DNA of 64,000 nucleotides, from contig CAIVPZ010000032.1 of NCBI GenBank assembly GCA_903907955.1, forward strand, positions 1 through 64,000. The letters are read 5' to 3'. Within the stretch, counting starts at the first letter, position 1. Each line of letters opens with the position of its first letter. This document shows, one piece after another, positions 50,272 to 58,661 of this stretch. The DNA comes from an uncultured Acetobacteraceae bacterium. Its GTDB lineage: Bacteria; Pseudomonadota; Alphaproteobacteria; Acetobacterales; Acetobacteraceae. Made by a program: the position numbers and the translations under genes. Below the pieces are notes generated by a model. It saw nothing but the letters and a program-made list of their open reading frames with translations. It made no database searches and was not told where the DNA came from.

Positions 50272-51450
50272 ATGGCCGAGACGAATATCCCCAGCAGCGC
50301 CCCCCTCGTCCGCCGGCCGCGCGCGCCGCGCGACTACCGGCTGGATTTCTTTCGGGGTCTGGCGCTGATTTTCATCTTCATGGACCATATCCCGGACAAC
50401 GCGCTCAGCTACATGACGCTGCGCTCGTTCGCCCTGTCGGATGCGGCCGAGGTGTTCATCTTCATCTCCGGCCTTACCGCCGGTCTGGTCTATGGCCGGG
50501 CGCTGCTGCTTGATGGCGCGGTGATGGCCACGGCGCATGTCTGGCGGCGGGTCTGGCAGCTCTATGTCGCCCACCTCTGCCTGTTCATGCTGTTCAATGC
50601 CGAAGTGTCCTATACCATGATTCATTTCAACAATCCGCTGTTCGCCGACGAACTGCGCGCCGGCGCGTATCTGGACCGGCCGGACGAGACCATCCTGCGG
50701 GTGTTGTTGCTGCAGTTCCAGCCGGCCTTCCTGAATATCCTGCCGCTCTACATTGCGCTCATGCTGGTCTTCCCGCTGGCGCTGGTGGCGATGCGCCGGC
50801 ATGCCCTGCTGGCGCTGGTGCCATCGTTTCTGCTGTGGAGCGCGGTGCAGATCTGGGGTATAAACCTGCCCGGCTATCCCGGAGACCGGGAATGGTATTT
50901 CAATCCGCTTGCCTGGCAGTTGCTGTTCGTCATCGCGGCTTATTTCGGCTTCCGCCAGGCGCGTGCGTTGCCGCCCTTGTTCGATCTGCCCTGGCTGCTG
51001 CCTGCGGCGGCTGCGCTGGCGGCCGCCGGGTGCGTGGTCCAGGCCACCAACATGCTGCATGAACTGTTCGATTTGCCGCTGCGCCCCGTCGTGCTGCCGC
51101 TCTGGGTGGTGGACAAAACGCCGCTGCCGCCGCTGCGGCTGCTCAGCATGCTGGCACTCGCCTTCCTGGTCTCCCGTCTGGTGCCGCGCAACGCGCGCTT
51201 CCTGACCTCGCGGCCGGGCTGGCTGGTGGTGCTGTGCGGGCAGCAATCGCTGTATGTGTTTTGTCTCAGCATTCTGCTCTCGGTGCTGGGCAACGCCGTG
51301 GCGACCTCGCTGGGCGGGCGCCTGCCCGCGCAGGCGGCGACCAACGTGGCCGGCATTGCGCTGCTGATCGGCTTCGGCCTGTTGCTGTCCTGGTATGGCG
51401 GTGGCGGCCGGCTGCCGGTGCGGCCGGTGCCCCGCGAGGTCGCGGCATGA
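50272..51450 (+). CDS. opgC: OpgC-type membrane acyltransferase
   Basis: The 392-residue membrane protein starts 'RDYRLDFFRGLALIFIFMDHIPDNALSYMTLRSFALSDAAEVFIFISGLTAGLVYG', the distinctive OpgC N-terminus with the His in 'FMDHIP'. About ten transmembrane helices follow. OpgC proteins succinylate osmoregulated periplasmic glucans; homologues may acylate other glycans. No opgG/opgH glucan synthesis genes are nearby. The stop overlaps the start of an SGNH-like gene, so the two probably work together. Confidence 0.85.
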   Translation: MAETNIPSSAPLVRRPRAPRDYRLDFFRGLALIFIFMDHIPDNALSYMTLRSFALSDAAEVFIFISGLTAGLVYGRALLLDGAVMATAHVWRRVWQLYVAHLCLFMLFNAEVSYTMIHFNNPLFADELRAGAYLDRPDETILRVLLLQFQPAFLNILPLYIALMLVFPLALVAMRRHALLALVPSFLLWSAVQIWGINLPGYPGDREWYFNPLAWQLLFVIAAYFGFRQARALPPLFDLPWLLPAAAALAAAGCVVQATNMLHELFDLPLRPVVLPLWVVDKTPLPPLRLLSMLALAFLVSRLVPRNARFLTSRPGWLVVLCGQQSLYVFCLSILLSVLGNAVATSLGGRLPAQAATNVAGIALLIGFGLLLSWYGGGGRLPVRPVPREVAA

Positions 51451-52229
51451 TCCGCGCACTGGCTTGCGCCGCGCTGCTGATGGCGGCGGCGCCCGCCCGC
51501 GCCGGGCCGCCGGCCTGCCCGGTCCCCGAGGAGGTGGCGCTGCACGGCCTCGCCCTGCCGCATGCGCGCGATGAGGTGGCGACCCGCCAGCGGCTGGACG
51601 TGCTCGTGCTCGGCAGCGCCGACATGCTGGGCCGTGCGGCCCAGGGCGATGCATTCAGCATCCCGGCCCGGCTGACGGCGCGCCTGCGCGAGGCGCTGCC
51701 CGGGGTGGACGTGCACCTTGTCACCCATGCCGCGCCGCGCCGTTCCGCCAGCGCCGCGCTGGGCGACCTGGACGCCGATCTGGCCCGAACCAGGGCGACC
51801 CTGGTGATCTGGAACTCCGGCGCGGTGGAGGCCGGGCGTGGCACCGACATCGACGATCTGGCGGACAGCCTGCAGACCGGCATTCAGCGCATCCGCGCCG
51901 CAAATGCCGACATCATCCTGGTCAACCTCCAGTATGCCCCCAGCATCGCCCGGATTGTGGACCTTCAGCCCTATCGCGACGCCGTCAGCCGGATCGGCGG
52001 GGCCAACGAGGTTCCGGTGCTGGACCGCTACGAGATGATGCGGGCCTGGAGCGAGTCCGGACTGCTGGACCTGGACGTGACCGAGCCGGAGGCGCGGGTG
52101 CAGGTGGCGCGGCAATTGTTCGACTGCGTCGCCGCGGCGCTGGCCGACCCGATCCTGGCCGCCCTCCGCCCGCCGCCGCCGTCCCCCCCGCCGCCGGAGC
52201 CGCCCCCGGAGCCGCCGCCGCCGCCATAG
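51447..52229 (+). CDS. Exported SGNH-hydrolase-like protein with lost catalytic residues
   Basis: The 260-residue protein has a signal peptide (IRALACAALLMAAAPARA-GP) and an SGNH fold: block I 'VLVLGSADMLGRAAQGDAFSIPARL' (about 52-76), block III 'LVIWNSGAVEAGRGTDIDDLADSL' (about 118-142) and 'IILVNLQYAPS'. The usual nucleophile Ser (GSSS or GDS) reads GSAD, the block III Asn (GTND) reads GAVE, and the C-terminal Asp-His is not evident. It is therefore probably a binding protein or pseudoenzyme. The C-terminus is a Pro-rich tail. It is coupled to opgC (ATGA). Confidence 0.7.
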   Translation: MIRALACAALLMAAAPARAGPPACPVPEEVALHGLALPHARDEVATRQRLDVLVLGSADMLGRAAQGDAFSIPARLTARLREALPGVDVHLVTHAAPRRSASAALGDLDADLARTRATLVIWNSGAVEAGRGTDIDDLADSLQTGIQRIRAANADIILVNLQYAPSIARIVDLQPYRDAVSRIGGANEVPVLDRYEMMRAWSESGLLDLDVTEPEARVQVARQLFDCVAAALADPILAALRPPPPSPPPPEPPPEPPPPP

Positions 52230-52269
52230 GCGGTTCGCGGTCGCAACCTGACCGCGGGATTCTTCGCCG

Positions 52270-53169
52270 CTATCCCGCCCAGGTGAAGGTCAGTTCGTGC
52301 TTGTTGTGGAACAGGTGCATCACCCGCCCGCCCGGGATCGCCGCGAAGGCGGCGGCGGCGTCATGGTCGGTGGCGCCCTGGAACTTCAGCGTGCAGACGA
52401 TGCGCCGCACCGTGCCCGCCGCGATCCAGCGCTGCACCAGCGCCAGCAGCCGGTCGGGATAGGCAATGACGTCGCTGAACAGCCAGTCCGCCGGCTCGGG
52501 CGCGAGGGCGAACGCGCTCTCCTGGCGCATCGTCACCCCCGGCATGGCGGCAACCGCCGGGTCGAGTTCGGCGCGGTCCACCGCGAGCACCTGGGCGCCG
52601 AGCCGCGCGATCGCCCAGGTCCAGCCACCCGGGGCGGCGCCGAGGTCGATGCAGCGCTCGCCGGCCAGCGGCCAGGCGCCGATGCGCGTGCAGGCTTCCC
52701 ACAGCTTGAGGTAGGCGCGGCTGGGCGGGCCGGTGCGGTCCTCCTCGAAGCGGCATTCGCCGTTGACGAAGGGGCTGGACTTGCCCGGGCTGGCCAGCAT
52801 CACCTCGGGCGTCAGCAGCGTCCAGGCGCCGAGATGCGCGGCGGGCGCGGGTTCCGGAAACCGCAGTTTGCGGGACTTCACCGGCGGCAGGCGGGCGGCG
52901 ATCAGCGCCATCCGCCGGTGATGGGCGGCGCCATAGGCCGCCCAGTTGCGCTGGATCGCCCGCAGCCCGTCGGCGGCGGCCTTCACCGAGGGGGCGGCGA
53001 TTTCGCGCGGCGCGGTCCAGCTGTCGAGCGCCCAGGCGGCCTGGACCGGCGGGTCGGGCGAGAGGGCGAGCCGTCCGTGCCAGCAGGCGATGCGCACGCC
53101 GGCGCGCGCCAGCTCCTCGGCGAGCGTTGCTTCCAGCCCCTCGGGCGCGAGATAGGCGCTGGCGATCAC
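52270..53169 (-). CDS. rlmM: RlmM-like FtsJ-type rRNA 2'-O-methyltransferase
   Basis: The 299-residue enzyme has an N-terminal RNA-binding part and a Rossmann methyltransferase domain: 'CIDLGAAPGGWTWAIARLGAQVLAVDRAEL' (about 166-195), 'WLFSDVIAYPDRLLALVQRW' (about 225-245) and 'VCTLKFQGATDHD' (about 258), giving the K-D-K-E type residues of RrmJ/RlmM. It likely methylates C2498 of 23S rRNA, as in E. coli, though it is shorter than the 366-residue enzyme. A GTG start overlaps the stop of the DUF423 gene (GTGA), so these two are coupled. Confidence 0.8.
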   Translation of the reverse strand: MIASAYLAPEGLEATLAEELARAGVRIACWHGRLALSPDPPVQAAWALDSWTAPREIAAPSVKAAADGLRAIQRNWAAYGAAHHRRMALIAARLPPVKSRKLRFPEPAPAAHLGAWTLLTPEVMLASPGKSSPFVNGECRFEEDRTGPPSRAYLKLWEACTRIGAWPLAGERCIDLGAAPGGWTWAIARLGAQVLAVDRAELDPAVAAMPGVTMRQESAFALAPEPADWLFSDVIAYPDRLLALVQRWIAAGTVRRIVCTLKFQGATDHDAAAAFAAIPGGRVMHLFHNKHELTFTWAG

Positions 53170-53540
53170 CGGGCCCGCAGCGCCGACAGCCCGAGCAGCG
53201 CCCAGCCCAGCATCAGCAGCGTCCCGCCGGTGGGCGCCACCAGCCCCCAGGACACGCCGCGCAGCGCCAGCGAATAGACCGCACCGCAGAACAGCAGGAT
53301 GCCGAGCGCGAACGCCGCCCCGGCGAGATGGGCGAGCCGGCCGCCGCGCTGCGCCCAGAGGCCGGCCAGCACCAGCGCCGGCGCGTGCCAGCCCTGCATC
53401 TGCACCGCGCTGTTCACCATCCGCAGCGCCGCCGGCTCAAGCTGCGACAGCCCATGCGCCGCCAGCGCGGCCATCGCCACGCCGGCCAGCCCGGTCAGCG
53501 CGCCGAGCAGGATCCACAGCCGGTCCAAAAATCGCGTCAT
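53166..53540 (-). CDS. ygdD: DUF423 (YgdD-like) inner-membrane protein
   Basis: The 124-residue protein has four hydrophobic helices and the DUF423 pattern 'LLGALTGLAGVAMAALAAHGLSQLEP', 'QMQGWHAPALVLAGLW', 'FALGILLFCGAVYSLAL', 'LVAPTGGTLLMLGWALLGLSAL'. The gene is frequently next to rlmM in bacteria, as here. Function is unknown. ATG 53540 is chosen; further upstream codons have no similarity. Confidence 0.85.
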   Translation of the reverse strand: MTRFLDRLWILLGALTGLAGVAMAALAAHGLSQLEPAALRMVNSAVQMQGWHAPALVLAGLWAQRGGRLAHLAGAAFALGILLFCGAVYSLALRGVSWGLVAPTGGTLLMLGWALLGLSALRAR

Positions 53541-53602
53541 GCACCGCCAGCCTGGTCCGTGGCGGACTGTTCCGCCATGCGTGCCGGCCGTATACTTCAT
53601 TC

Positions 53603-54553
53603 ATGCCCCGCGGTGACCTGTTTCCTGAGATCGGACCCTTCGAAACCGGCTACCTGCCGCTCTCGGACGGGCATGTCATGTACTGGGAGCAGGTGGGCAA
53701 CCCCCGCGGCACCCCGGTGCTGTTCCTGCATGGCGGCCCTGGCGCCGGGGCAGGGGCGGTGCACCGGCGGTTCTTCGACCCCGGCTTCTGGCGCACCGTC
53801 ATTTTCGACCAGCGCGGCGCCGGCCGCTCGCGCCCGCTGGGGTCGCTGGAGGCCAACACCACCGCCCACCTGGTCGCCGACATCGAGGCGCTGCGCTGGC
53901 ACCTGGGCATCGAGCGCTGGCTGCTGTTCGGCGGTTCCTGGGGATCGACGCTGGCGCTCGCCTATGCGCAGGCGCATCCAGACCGGGTTTCGGGCTGCGT
54001 GCTGCGCGGCGTGTTCCTCGGCCGGCCGGCCGAGGTGGACTGGTTCATGCACGGCGTCGCGGCGGTGTTTCCCGACGCCCACGCCGCCTTCGCCGGCCAT
54101 CTGCCGGAGGCCGAGCGCGGCGATCTGCTGGGCGCCTATCTGCGCCGGCTGACCCACCCCGATCCGGGGGTGCACATGCCGGCGGCGCGTGCCTGGTCGG
54201 TCTATGAGGGGTCATGCAGCACGCTGCTGCCCAGCCCCGACACGGTGGCCAGCTTCGCGCAGGACCGCACCGCGCTTGGGCTGGCGCGCATCGAGGCGCA
54301 TTATTTCGTGCATGACCTGTTCCTGCCGCCGGGCGGCCTGCTGGCCGGCATGGACCGCATCGCCAACATCCAGGCGGAGATCGTGCAGGGCCGCTACGAC
54401 ATGGTCTGCCCGGCGCGCACCGCATTCGAACTCGCCGCCGCCTGGCCGTCGGCGCGGCTGACCGTGGTGCCCGACGCCGGCCATTCGGCGCTGGAGCCGG
54501 GGGTGCGGCGGGCGCTGGTGGCGGCGGTGGAGCGTTTTCGCGGGCTGGCCTGA
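53603..54553 (+). CDS. pip: Proline iminopeptidase
   Basis: The 316-residue S33 peptidase removes N-terminal proline. The motifs are complete: oxyanion 'LHGGPGAGAG' (about 42), nucleophile 'FGGSWGSTLALAYAQ' (about 110-124), Asp in 'VQGRYDMVCPA' (about 268) and His in 'PDAGHSAL' (about 295). 'YWEQVGNPRGTPVLFLHGGPG' and 'RAWSVYEGSCSTLLP' are Pip hallmarks. No signal peptide, so it is cytosolic. A long stem-loop follows the stop. Confidence 0.93.
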   Translation: MPRGDLFPEIGPFETGYLPLSDGHVMYWEQVGNPRGTPVLFLHGGPGAGAGAVHRRFFDPGFWRTVIFDQRGAGRSRPLGSLEANTTAHLVADIEALRWHLGIERWLLFGGSWGSTLALAYAQAHPDRVSGCVLRGVFLGRPAEVDWFMHGVAAVFPDAHAAFAGHLPEAERGDLLGAYLRRLTHPDPGVHMPAARAWSVYEGSCSTLLPSPDTVASFAQDRTALGLARIEAHYFVHDLFLPPGGLLAGMDRIANIQAEIVQGRYDMVCPARTAFELAAAWPSARLTVVPDAGHSALEPGVRRALVAAVERFRGLA

Positions 54554-54559
54554 GAGTTT

Positions 54560-54628
54560 GAAAAGGAATGCCCGCAAGCCGCCGAGCGATGACGGAAAAC
54601 TCAACGATATCAGCGGGCGTTCTTTTTC
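54560..54628 (+). terminator. Long 16-bp stem-loop after pip
   Basis: GAAAAGGAATGCCCGC (54560-54575) and GCGGGCGTTCTTTTTC (54613-54628) pair over all 16 positions in RNA of the + strand, using two G-U pairs, with a 37-base loop. On the other strand the wobble pairs become A-C mismatches, so the + strand is the relevant one. The A-run/U-run ends resemble an intrinsic terminator for pip, but the long loop is unusual. Confidence 0.6.
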
Positions 54629-54730
54629 AAGTTCGATTGTTTTGCAGGCTCTGACTGGTGGCACGCTGATCCGGCTTCCGTGCCGGCGACACAGATCCTA
54701 CGCTGCCGGGCGTTGCGAGGGTGGACCGAC

Positions 54731-56011
54731 ATGCATTGCCTCCGTATCGCTGCCGCGGTCGCGGCCGTTCTGCTGCTTGCCCCGCCGGCCGGTGCGGCGG
54801 ACCTGCCCGATCCCTGGGTGGAGTTCACCGCCGCCGGTGCCGAGGCCCGCGCCATCGTGGCGCCCGGCATGGCCTGCCCGGCGGTGACGGCGGACGGTGC
54901 CACCCTGCCGATGGACAGCCGGGAGCCGCCGGACGAGTCCTACCCGGTGCAACTTTGCGCGCTTCGCCTGCCGGAGGGGGTGCACCGGGCGGCGGTCGGC
55001 GGGCTGCCGGTGGCGGTGCCGCGGGCGCGGCTGCGCCGCATCGTGCTGCTGGGCGACACAGGCTGCCGGCTGAAGGGCGAGTCGGTGCAGGACTGCAACG
55101 ACCCGGCCGCCTGGCCGTTCGCCGCGGTGGCGCGGCGGGCGGCGTTGCGCCGGCCCGACCTGGTGATCCATGTCGGCGATTATCACTACCGCGAGAGCCC
55201 CTGCCCCCCCGGGCGGGCGGGCTGCGCCGGCAGCCCCTGGGGCGATACCTGGGAGGTGTGGAAGCGCGACTTCTTCATTCCTGCCGCCCCGCTGCTGGCC
55301 GGCGCCCCCTGGGTGGTGGTGCGCGGCAACCACGAATTGTGCGGCCGTGGCGGGCTGGGCTGGTTCCGCCTGCTCAACCCGGCCCGGCCGGCGGCCGGCT
55401 GCCCGGCGCTGACCGAGGCCTATGCGGTGCATCTGCCCGGGCTTGACCTGCTGGTGCTCGACAGTGCCGGGGCCGACGACGCCACGGCGCCGCCGGACAA
55501 GGTGGCGGCCCTGCGCGCCCAGGCGCAGGCGCTGTTCGCCCAAACGGGGCTCGCGCCGGCAGGTCCGCATGCCTGGCTGCTGACCCATCGCCCGGTCTGG
55601 GCGCTGGCGCAGGGCAATGGCATCCCGCCGGGCGCGCAGACCAACGCAACGCTGCGTGAGGCGCTGCGGGACATAATGCCGGCCGGACTCGACATGGTGG
55701 TGTCCGGCCATGTGCATGTGTTCGCCGCCTATGATTTCGGTCCTGACCGGCCGGCCCAGCTGCTGGTGGGGAATGGCGGCGATTCGGTCGATGCGGTGGT
55801 GCAGCCCGCCGGCCCCGGAACCACCATCGACGGGCTGGCGGTGCAGGCGGTGCTGCAGGATGGGCGCTACGGCTACCTTGTGCTGGACCGCACCCCCACC
55901 GGCTGGCGCGGCACCCTGCGCGGCGCCGACGATGCCGCGCTGGCGCATTGCTGGCTGGCCGGTCGCAGCCTGTCCTGCCGGAGCGACGGCTCGACACCGG
56001 CCGGAAAGTGA
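54731..56011 (+). CDS. Exported calcineurin-like metallophosphoesterase
   Basis: The 426-residue protein has a signal peptide (CLRIAAAVAAVLLLAPPAGA-AD) and all dimetal phosphoesterase motifs: 'LLGDTGCR' (about 106), 'HVGDYHYRE' (about 147), 'VRGNHELC' (about 196), 'LLTHRPVW' (about 283) and 'VSGHVHVF' (about 323). It should dephosphorylate nucleotides, phosphoesters or similar molecules in the periplasm. Several cysteines may form disulfides. ATG 54731 gives the signal peptide; a start 51 bases upstream does not improve it. Confidence 0.85.
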   Translation: MHCLRIAAAVAAVLLLAPPAGAADLPDPWVEFTAAGAEARAIVAPGMACPAVTADGATLPMDSREPPDESYPVQLCALRLPEGVHRAAVGGLPVAVPRARLRRIVLLGDTGCRLKGESVQDCNDPAAWPFAAVARRAALRRPDLVIHVGDYHYRESPCPPGRAGCAGSPWGDTWEVWKRDFFIPAAPLLAGAPWVVVRGNHELCGRGGLGWFRLLNPARPAAGCPALTEAYAVHLPGLDLLVLDSAGADDATAPPDKVAALRAQAQALFAQTGLAPAGPHAWLLTHRPVWALAQGNGIPPGAQTNATLREALRDIMPAGLDMVVSGHVHVFAAYDFGPDRPAQLLVGNGGDSVDAVVQPAGPGTTIDGLAVQAVLQDGRYGYLVLDRTPTGWRGTLRGADDAALAHCWLAGRSLSCRSDGSTPAGK

Positions 56012-56049
56012 CGGTAAAGTTTCACCTTTCATATCGGAGGTAAGGCGCG

Positions 56050-58317
56050 ATGACCCGCCGTGACGAGTCGTTTCGTGCCACGTTGTTCCGTACCGGCGCG
56101 TGGGTTTGTTCGGTCGCCCTGTTGCTGCCGCCCCTGGCTCTGCCGCCGCGCGCGGCACAGGCACAGCTGCAGCAGGAAGGAATGACCGATACCGCCGTCG
56201 CGTTGTACAGCGCCGACCAGCTTGACGCACTGCTCGCCCCGATCGCGCTCTATCCGGACACGCTGCTCACCCAGGTGCTGATGGCCTGCGCCTGGCCGTT
56301 GCAGGTGGTGGAAGCGGCACGCTGGGTGAGCGTTCCGGCCAATGCCGCGCTGCAGGGCGACGCTCTGTTTTATGCGCTGCAGCCGTTTGCCTGGGACCCG
56401 GCGGTGAAGTCGCTGGTGCCGTTCCCCGCGGTCCTGAAGCTGTTGAGCGAGCACATCGACTGGATGCAGCAGCTCGGCTACGCCTTTTCCGTCCAGCAGG
56501 GCGACGTGCTGGCCTCCGTGCAGCGGCTGCGGTTGCAGGCGCAGTCGGTCGGCACCCTGACGACCAACGAGCAGCAACTGGTGCGCGTCGAGAGCAACAC
56601 CGTCTACATCGAGCCGGCCAACCCGCAGGTGGTATACGTGCCGGTCTATAATCCGACGGTCGTGTTCGGCGACTGGCCCTACCCGGCCTATCCGCCCGTC
56701 TATCTGCCGCCACCTGACTACGGTCCTGGCTATGGTATCGGCGGCGCCCTGATGACCGGCCTGGCTTTCGGCGCCGGGGTGGCCGTGGTCGGATCGCTGT
56801 GGGGCCTTGGTGCACCGAACTGGGGCCGCGGCAACGTCAACGTGAACGTGAACACCTGGAACAACGTCAACGTCAACCGCCCGCCGATCCGGGACGAGGG
56901 CTGGCGTCCGCCGCCGGGCGGGCCGGGCGGCGGCGGCGGGTGGCGTCCACCGCCAGGGCCGGTCGGTCCGCCGCACCACAACGGCCCAGGCCCTGGCGGC
57001 TTTGGCGGAGGCCCGGGTGGCCCGGGCGGCCCTGGCGGCTTTGGCGGAGGTCCTGGCGGACCGGGCCGAGGTCCGGGTGGCCCTGGCGGTCCTGGCGGCT
57101 TTGGCGGAGGCCCGGGTGGACCGGGCGGACCCGGCGGCTTTGGCGGAGGTCCTGGCGGACCGGGCCGAGGTCCGGGCGGCCCTGGCGGTCCTGGCGGCTT
57201 TGGCGGAGGCCCGGGTGGACCGGGCGGACCCGGCGGCTTTGGTGGAGGTCCTGGCGGACCGGGCAGAGGTCCGGGTGGCCCGGGCGGCTTCACCGGCCCG
57301 CAGGGCGGCGTGGGCGCTCCTGGCGGGCCGCTTGGCGGTACCGGCGGCATTCCCGGCGGCCATCCTGGCGGCTTCACCGGCCCGCAGGGCGGCGTGGGCG
57401 GAACCGGCGGCGTTCCGGGCGGGCATCCTGGCGGCTTCACCGGCCCGCAGGGCGGCGTGGGCGCTCCTGGCGGGCCGCTTGGCGGAACCGGCGGCATTCC
57501 GGGCGGGCATCCTGGTGGGTTCACCGGCCCGCAGGGCGGCGTGGGCGGAACCGGCGGCATTCCGGGCGGGCGTCCTGGCGGCTTCACCGGCCCGCAGGGC
57601 GGCGTTGGTGGAACCGGCGGCATTCCGGGTGGGCGTCCTGGCGGGTTCACCGGCCCGCAGGGCGGCGTGGGCGGAACCGGCGGCATTCCGGGCGGCCATC
57701 CTGGCGGGTTCACCGGCCCGCAGGGCGGCGTTGGCGGAACCGGCGGCATTCCGGGCGGCCATCCTGGTGGGTTCACCGGCCCGCAGGGCGGCGTTGGCGG
57801 AACCGGCGGCATTCCGGGCGGCCGTCCTGGTGGGTTCACCGGCCCGCAGGGCGGCGTTGGCGGAACCGGCGGCATTCCGGGCGGTCGTCCGGGCGGCTTT
57901 ACCGGCCCGCAGGGCGGCGCTGGAGGCGTTCAGGGCGGTCGTCCGGGCGGCTTTACCGGGCAGCCAGGCGGCGGCGGCGTTCCGGGCGGGCGACCCGGCG
58001 GCTTCAGCGGCCCGCCGGGCGGCACTGGAGGCGTTCAGGGCGGTCATCCGGGTGGCTTTACCGGGCAGCCGAGCGGCGGCGGCGGCGGCTTTTCCGGCGG
58101 TCGGCCGGGCGGCTTCGCCGCACCTCAGGGCGGCGGCGGCGGCGGCCACGGCGGCGGATCCCCGTCCTTCACGCCACAGCCGAGCCACCCGGCGCCGCAG
58201 CTGGCTCCGTCGCCGCCGCGGGGTGGCGGTGGTGGTGGTGGTGGTGGTGGTAGCAGTGGTGGCGGCGGCGGCAGCGGCGGCAGCGGCGGGCACAACAAGG
58301 ATCACCGGCAGAACTGA
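56050..58317 (+). CDS. DUF3300 protein with a long collagen-like Gly/Pro tail
   Basis: The 755-residue exported protein has GGAGG before ATG 56050, an N-terminal signal/TM segment (GAWVCSVALLLPPLALPPRAAQA) and a DUF3300 domain (about 48-240): 'YSADQLDALLAPIALYPDTLLTQVLMACAWPLQVVEAARW' and 'YVPVYNPTVVFGDWPYPAYP'. A hydrophobic Gly/Ala segment (about 232-255) could be a second membrane helix. From about residue 290 on the protein is nearly all Gly and Pro repeats: first GPGGFGG/GPGGPG units, then ten copies of a GFTGPQGGVGGTGGIPGGHPG-type repeat. DUF3300 has no defined function; the tail probably forms an extended surface filament. Confidence 0.8.
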   Translation: MTRRDESFRATLFRTGAWVCSVALLLPPLALPPRAAQAQLQQEGMTDTAVALYSADQLDALLAPIALYPDTLLTQVLMACAWPLQVVEAARWVSVPANAALQGDALFYALQPFAWDPAVKSLVPFPAVLKLLSEHIDWMQQLGYAFSVQQGDVLASVQRLRLQAQSVGTLTTNEQQLVRVESNTVYIEPANPQVVYVPVYNPTVVFGDWPYPAYPPVYLPPPDYGPGYGIGGALMTGLAFGAGVAVVGSLWGLGAPNWGRGNVNVNVNTWNNVNVNRPPIRDEGWRPPPGGPGGGGGWRPPPGPVGPPHHNGPGPGGFGGGPGGPGGPGGFGGGPGGPGRGPGGPGGPGGFGGGPGGPGGPGGFGGGPGGPGRGPGGPGGPGGFGGGPGGPGGPGGFGGGPGGPGRGPGGPGGFTGPQGGVGAPGGPLGGTGGIPGGHPGGFTGPQGGVGGTGGVPGGHPGGFTGPQGGVGAPGGPLGGTGGIPGGHPGGFTGPQGGVGGTGGIPGGRPGGFTGPQGGVGGTGGIPGGRPGGFTGPQGGVGGTGGIPGGHPGGFTGPQGGVGGTGGIPGGHPGGFTGPQGGVGGTGGIPGGRPGGFTGPQGGVGGTGGIPGGRPGGFTGPQGGAGGVQGGRPGGFTGQPGGGGVPGGRPGGFSGPPGGTGGVQGGHPGGFTGQPSGGGGGFSGGRPGGFAAPQGGGGGGHGGGSPSFTPQPSHPAPQLAPSPPRGGGGGGGGGGSSGGGGGSGGSGGHNKDHRQN
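56986..57284 (+). repeat. GPGGFGGGPGGPG-coding tandem repeat
   Basis: About 300 bases encode repeated GGPGGFGGGPGGPG(R/G)GPGGPG blocks in the DUF3300 protein. The larger period is about 108-120 bp and has three copies, with few third-position changes, which points to recent duplication. Confidence 0.8.
57286..57915 (+). repeat. 63-bp tandem repeat, about ten units, in the DUF3300 gene
   Basis: Units encode GFTGPQGGVGGTGGIPGG(H/R)PG (21 residues). Units 1 and 3 are longer (28 residues) because of an extra APGGPLG segment. Units 4-9 are near-identical at the DNA level, differing mainly at His/Arg codons and silent sites. All unit lengths are multiples of three. Confidence 0.9.
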
Positions 58318-58661
58318 AGCCTGTGCGGATCATGCCCGGCCGGGTCGGATGGCGGCCGGGTCTGGTCTGCCCGCGCGTGACATGCGCCGGGTCCGCGCAG
58401 GGCGTCACGCCCGAGGCTGCGGTGATGCACCGCCGGTGGCGTTGACGATCGACGCCGGTTTGCCGATCCGGGGTCCGGGGTGCCGTCCTGGATTCCGGCA
58501 GGGCGTTGCTCTGCCTCTGCGAAGGGCCTAGAGGCCCTCGCAACCGTTTCTCACCTCGCAGGGCCAAGGCCCCCCGGCCATCGCGCGACGGCGCGCTGCG
58601 CGCCAGGGCGGGTCCGGCCGCGGCGTTGCCTTGTCCGTTCCCGATGTCCCCACCGCACCCA
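58318..58661. other. Gap between the DUF3300 gene and rsmB
   Basis: No gene was recognised. A hairpin AGGGCCT-ag-AGGCCCT is at about 58525-58540 and could terminate transcription or precede rsmB. The open frame of rsmB extends back into this gap but without similarity to the family. Confidence 0.4.

Noticed and set aside
57286-57915. Regular 63-bp repeats considered as a CRISPR array
   Set aside because: The repeats are contiguous, in frame, encode Gly/Pro units and have no unique spacers.
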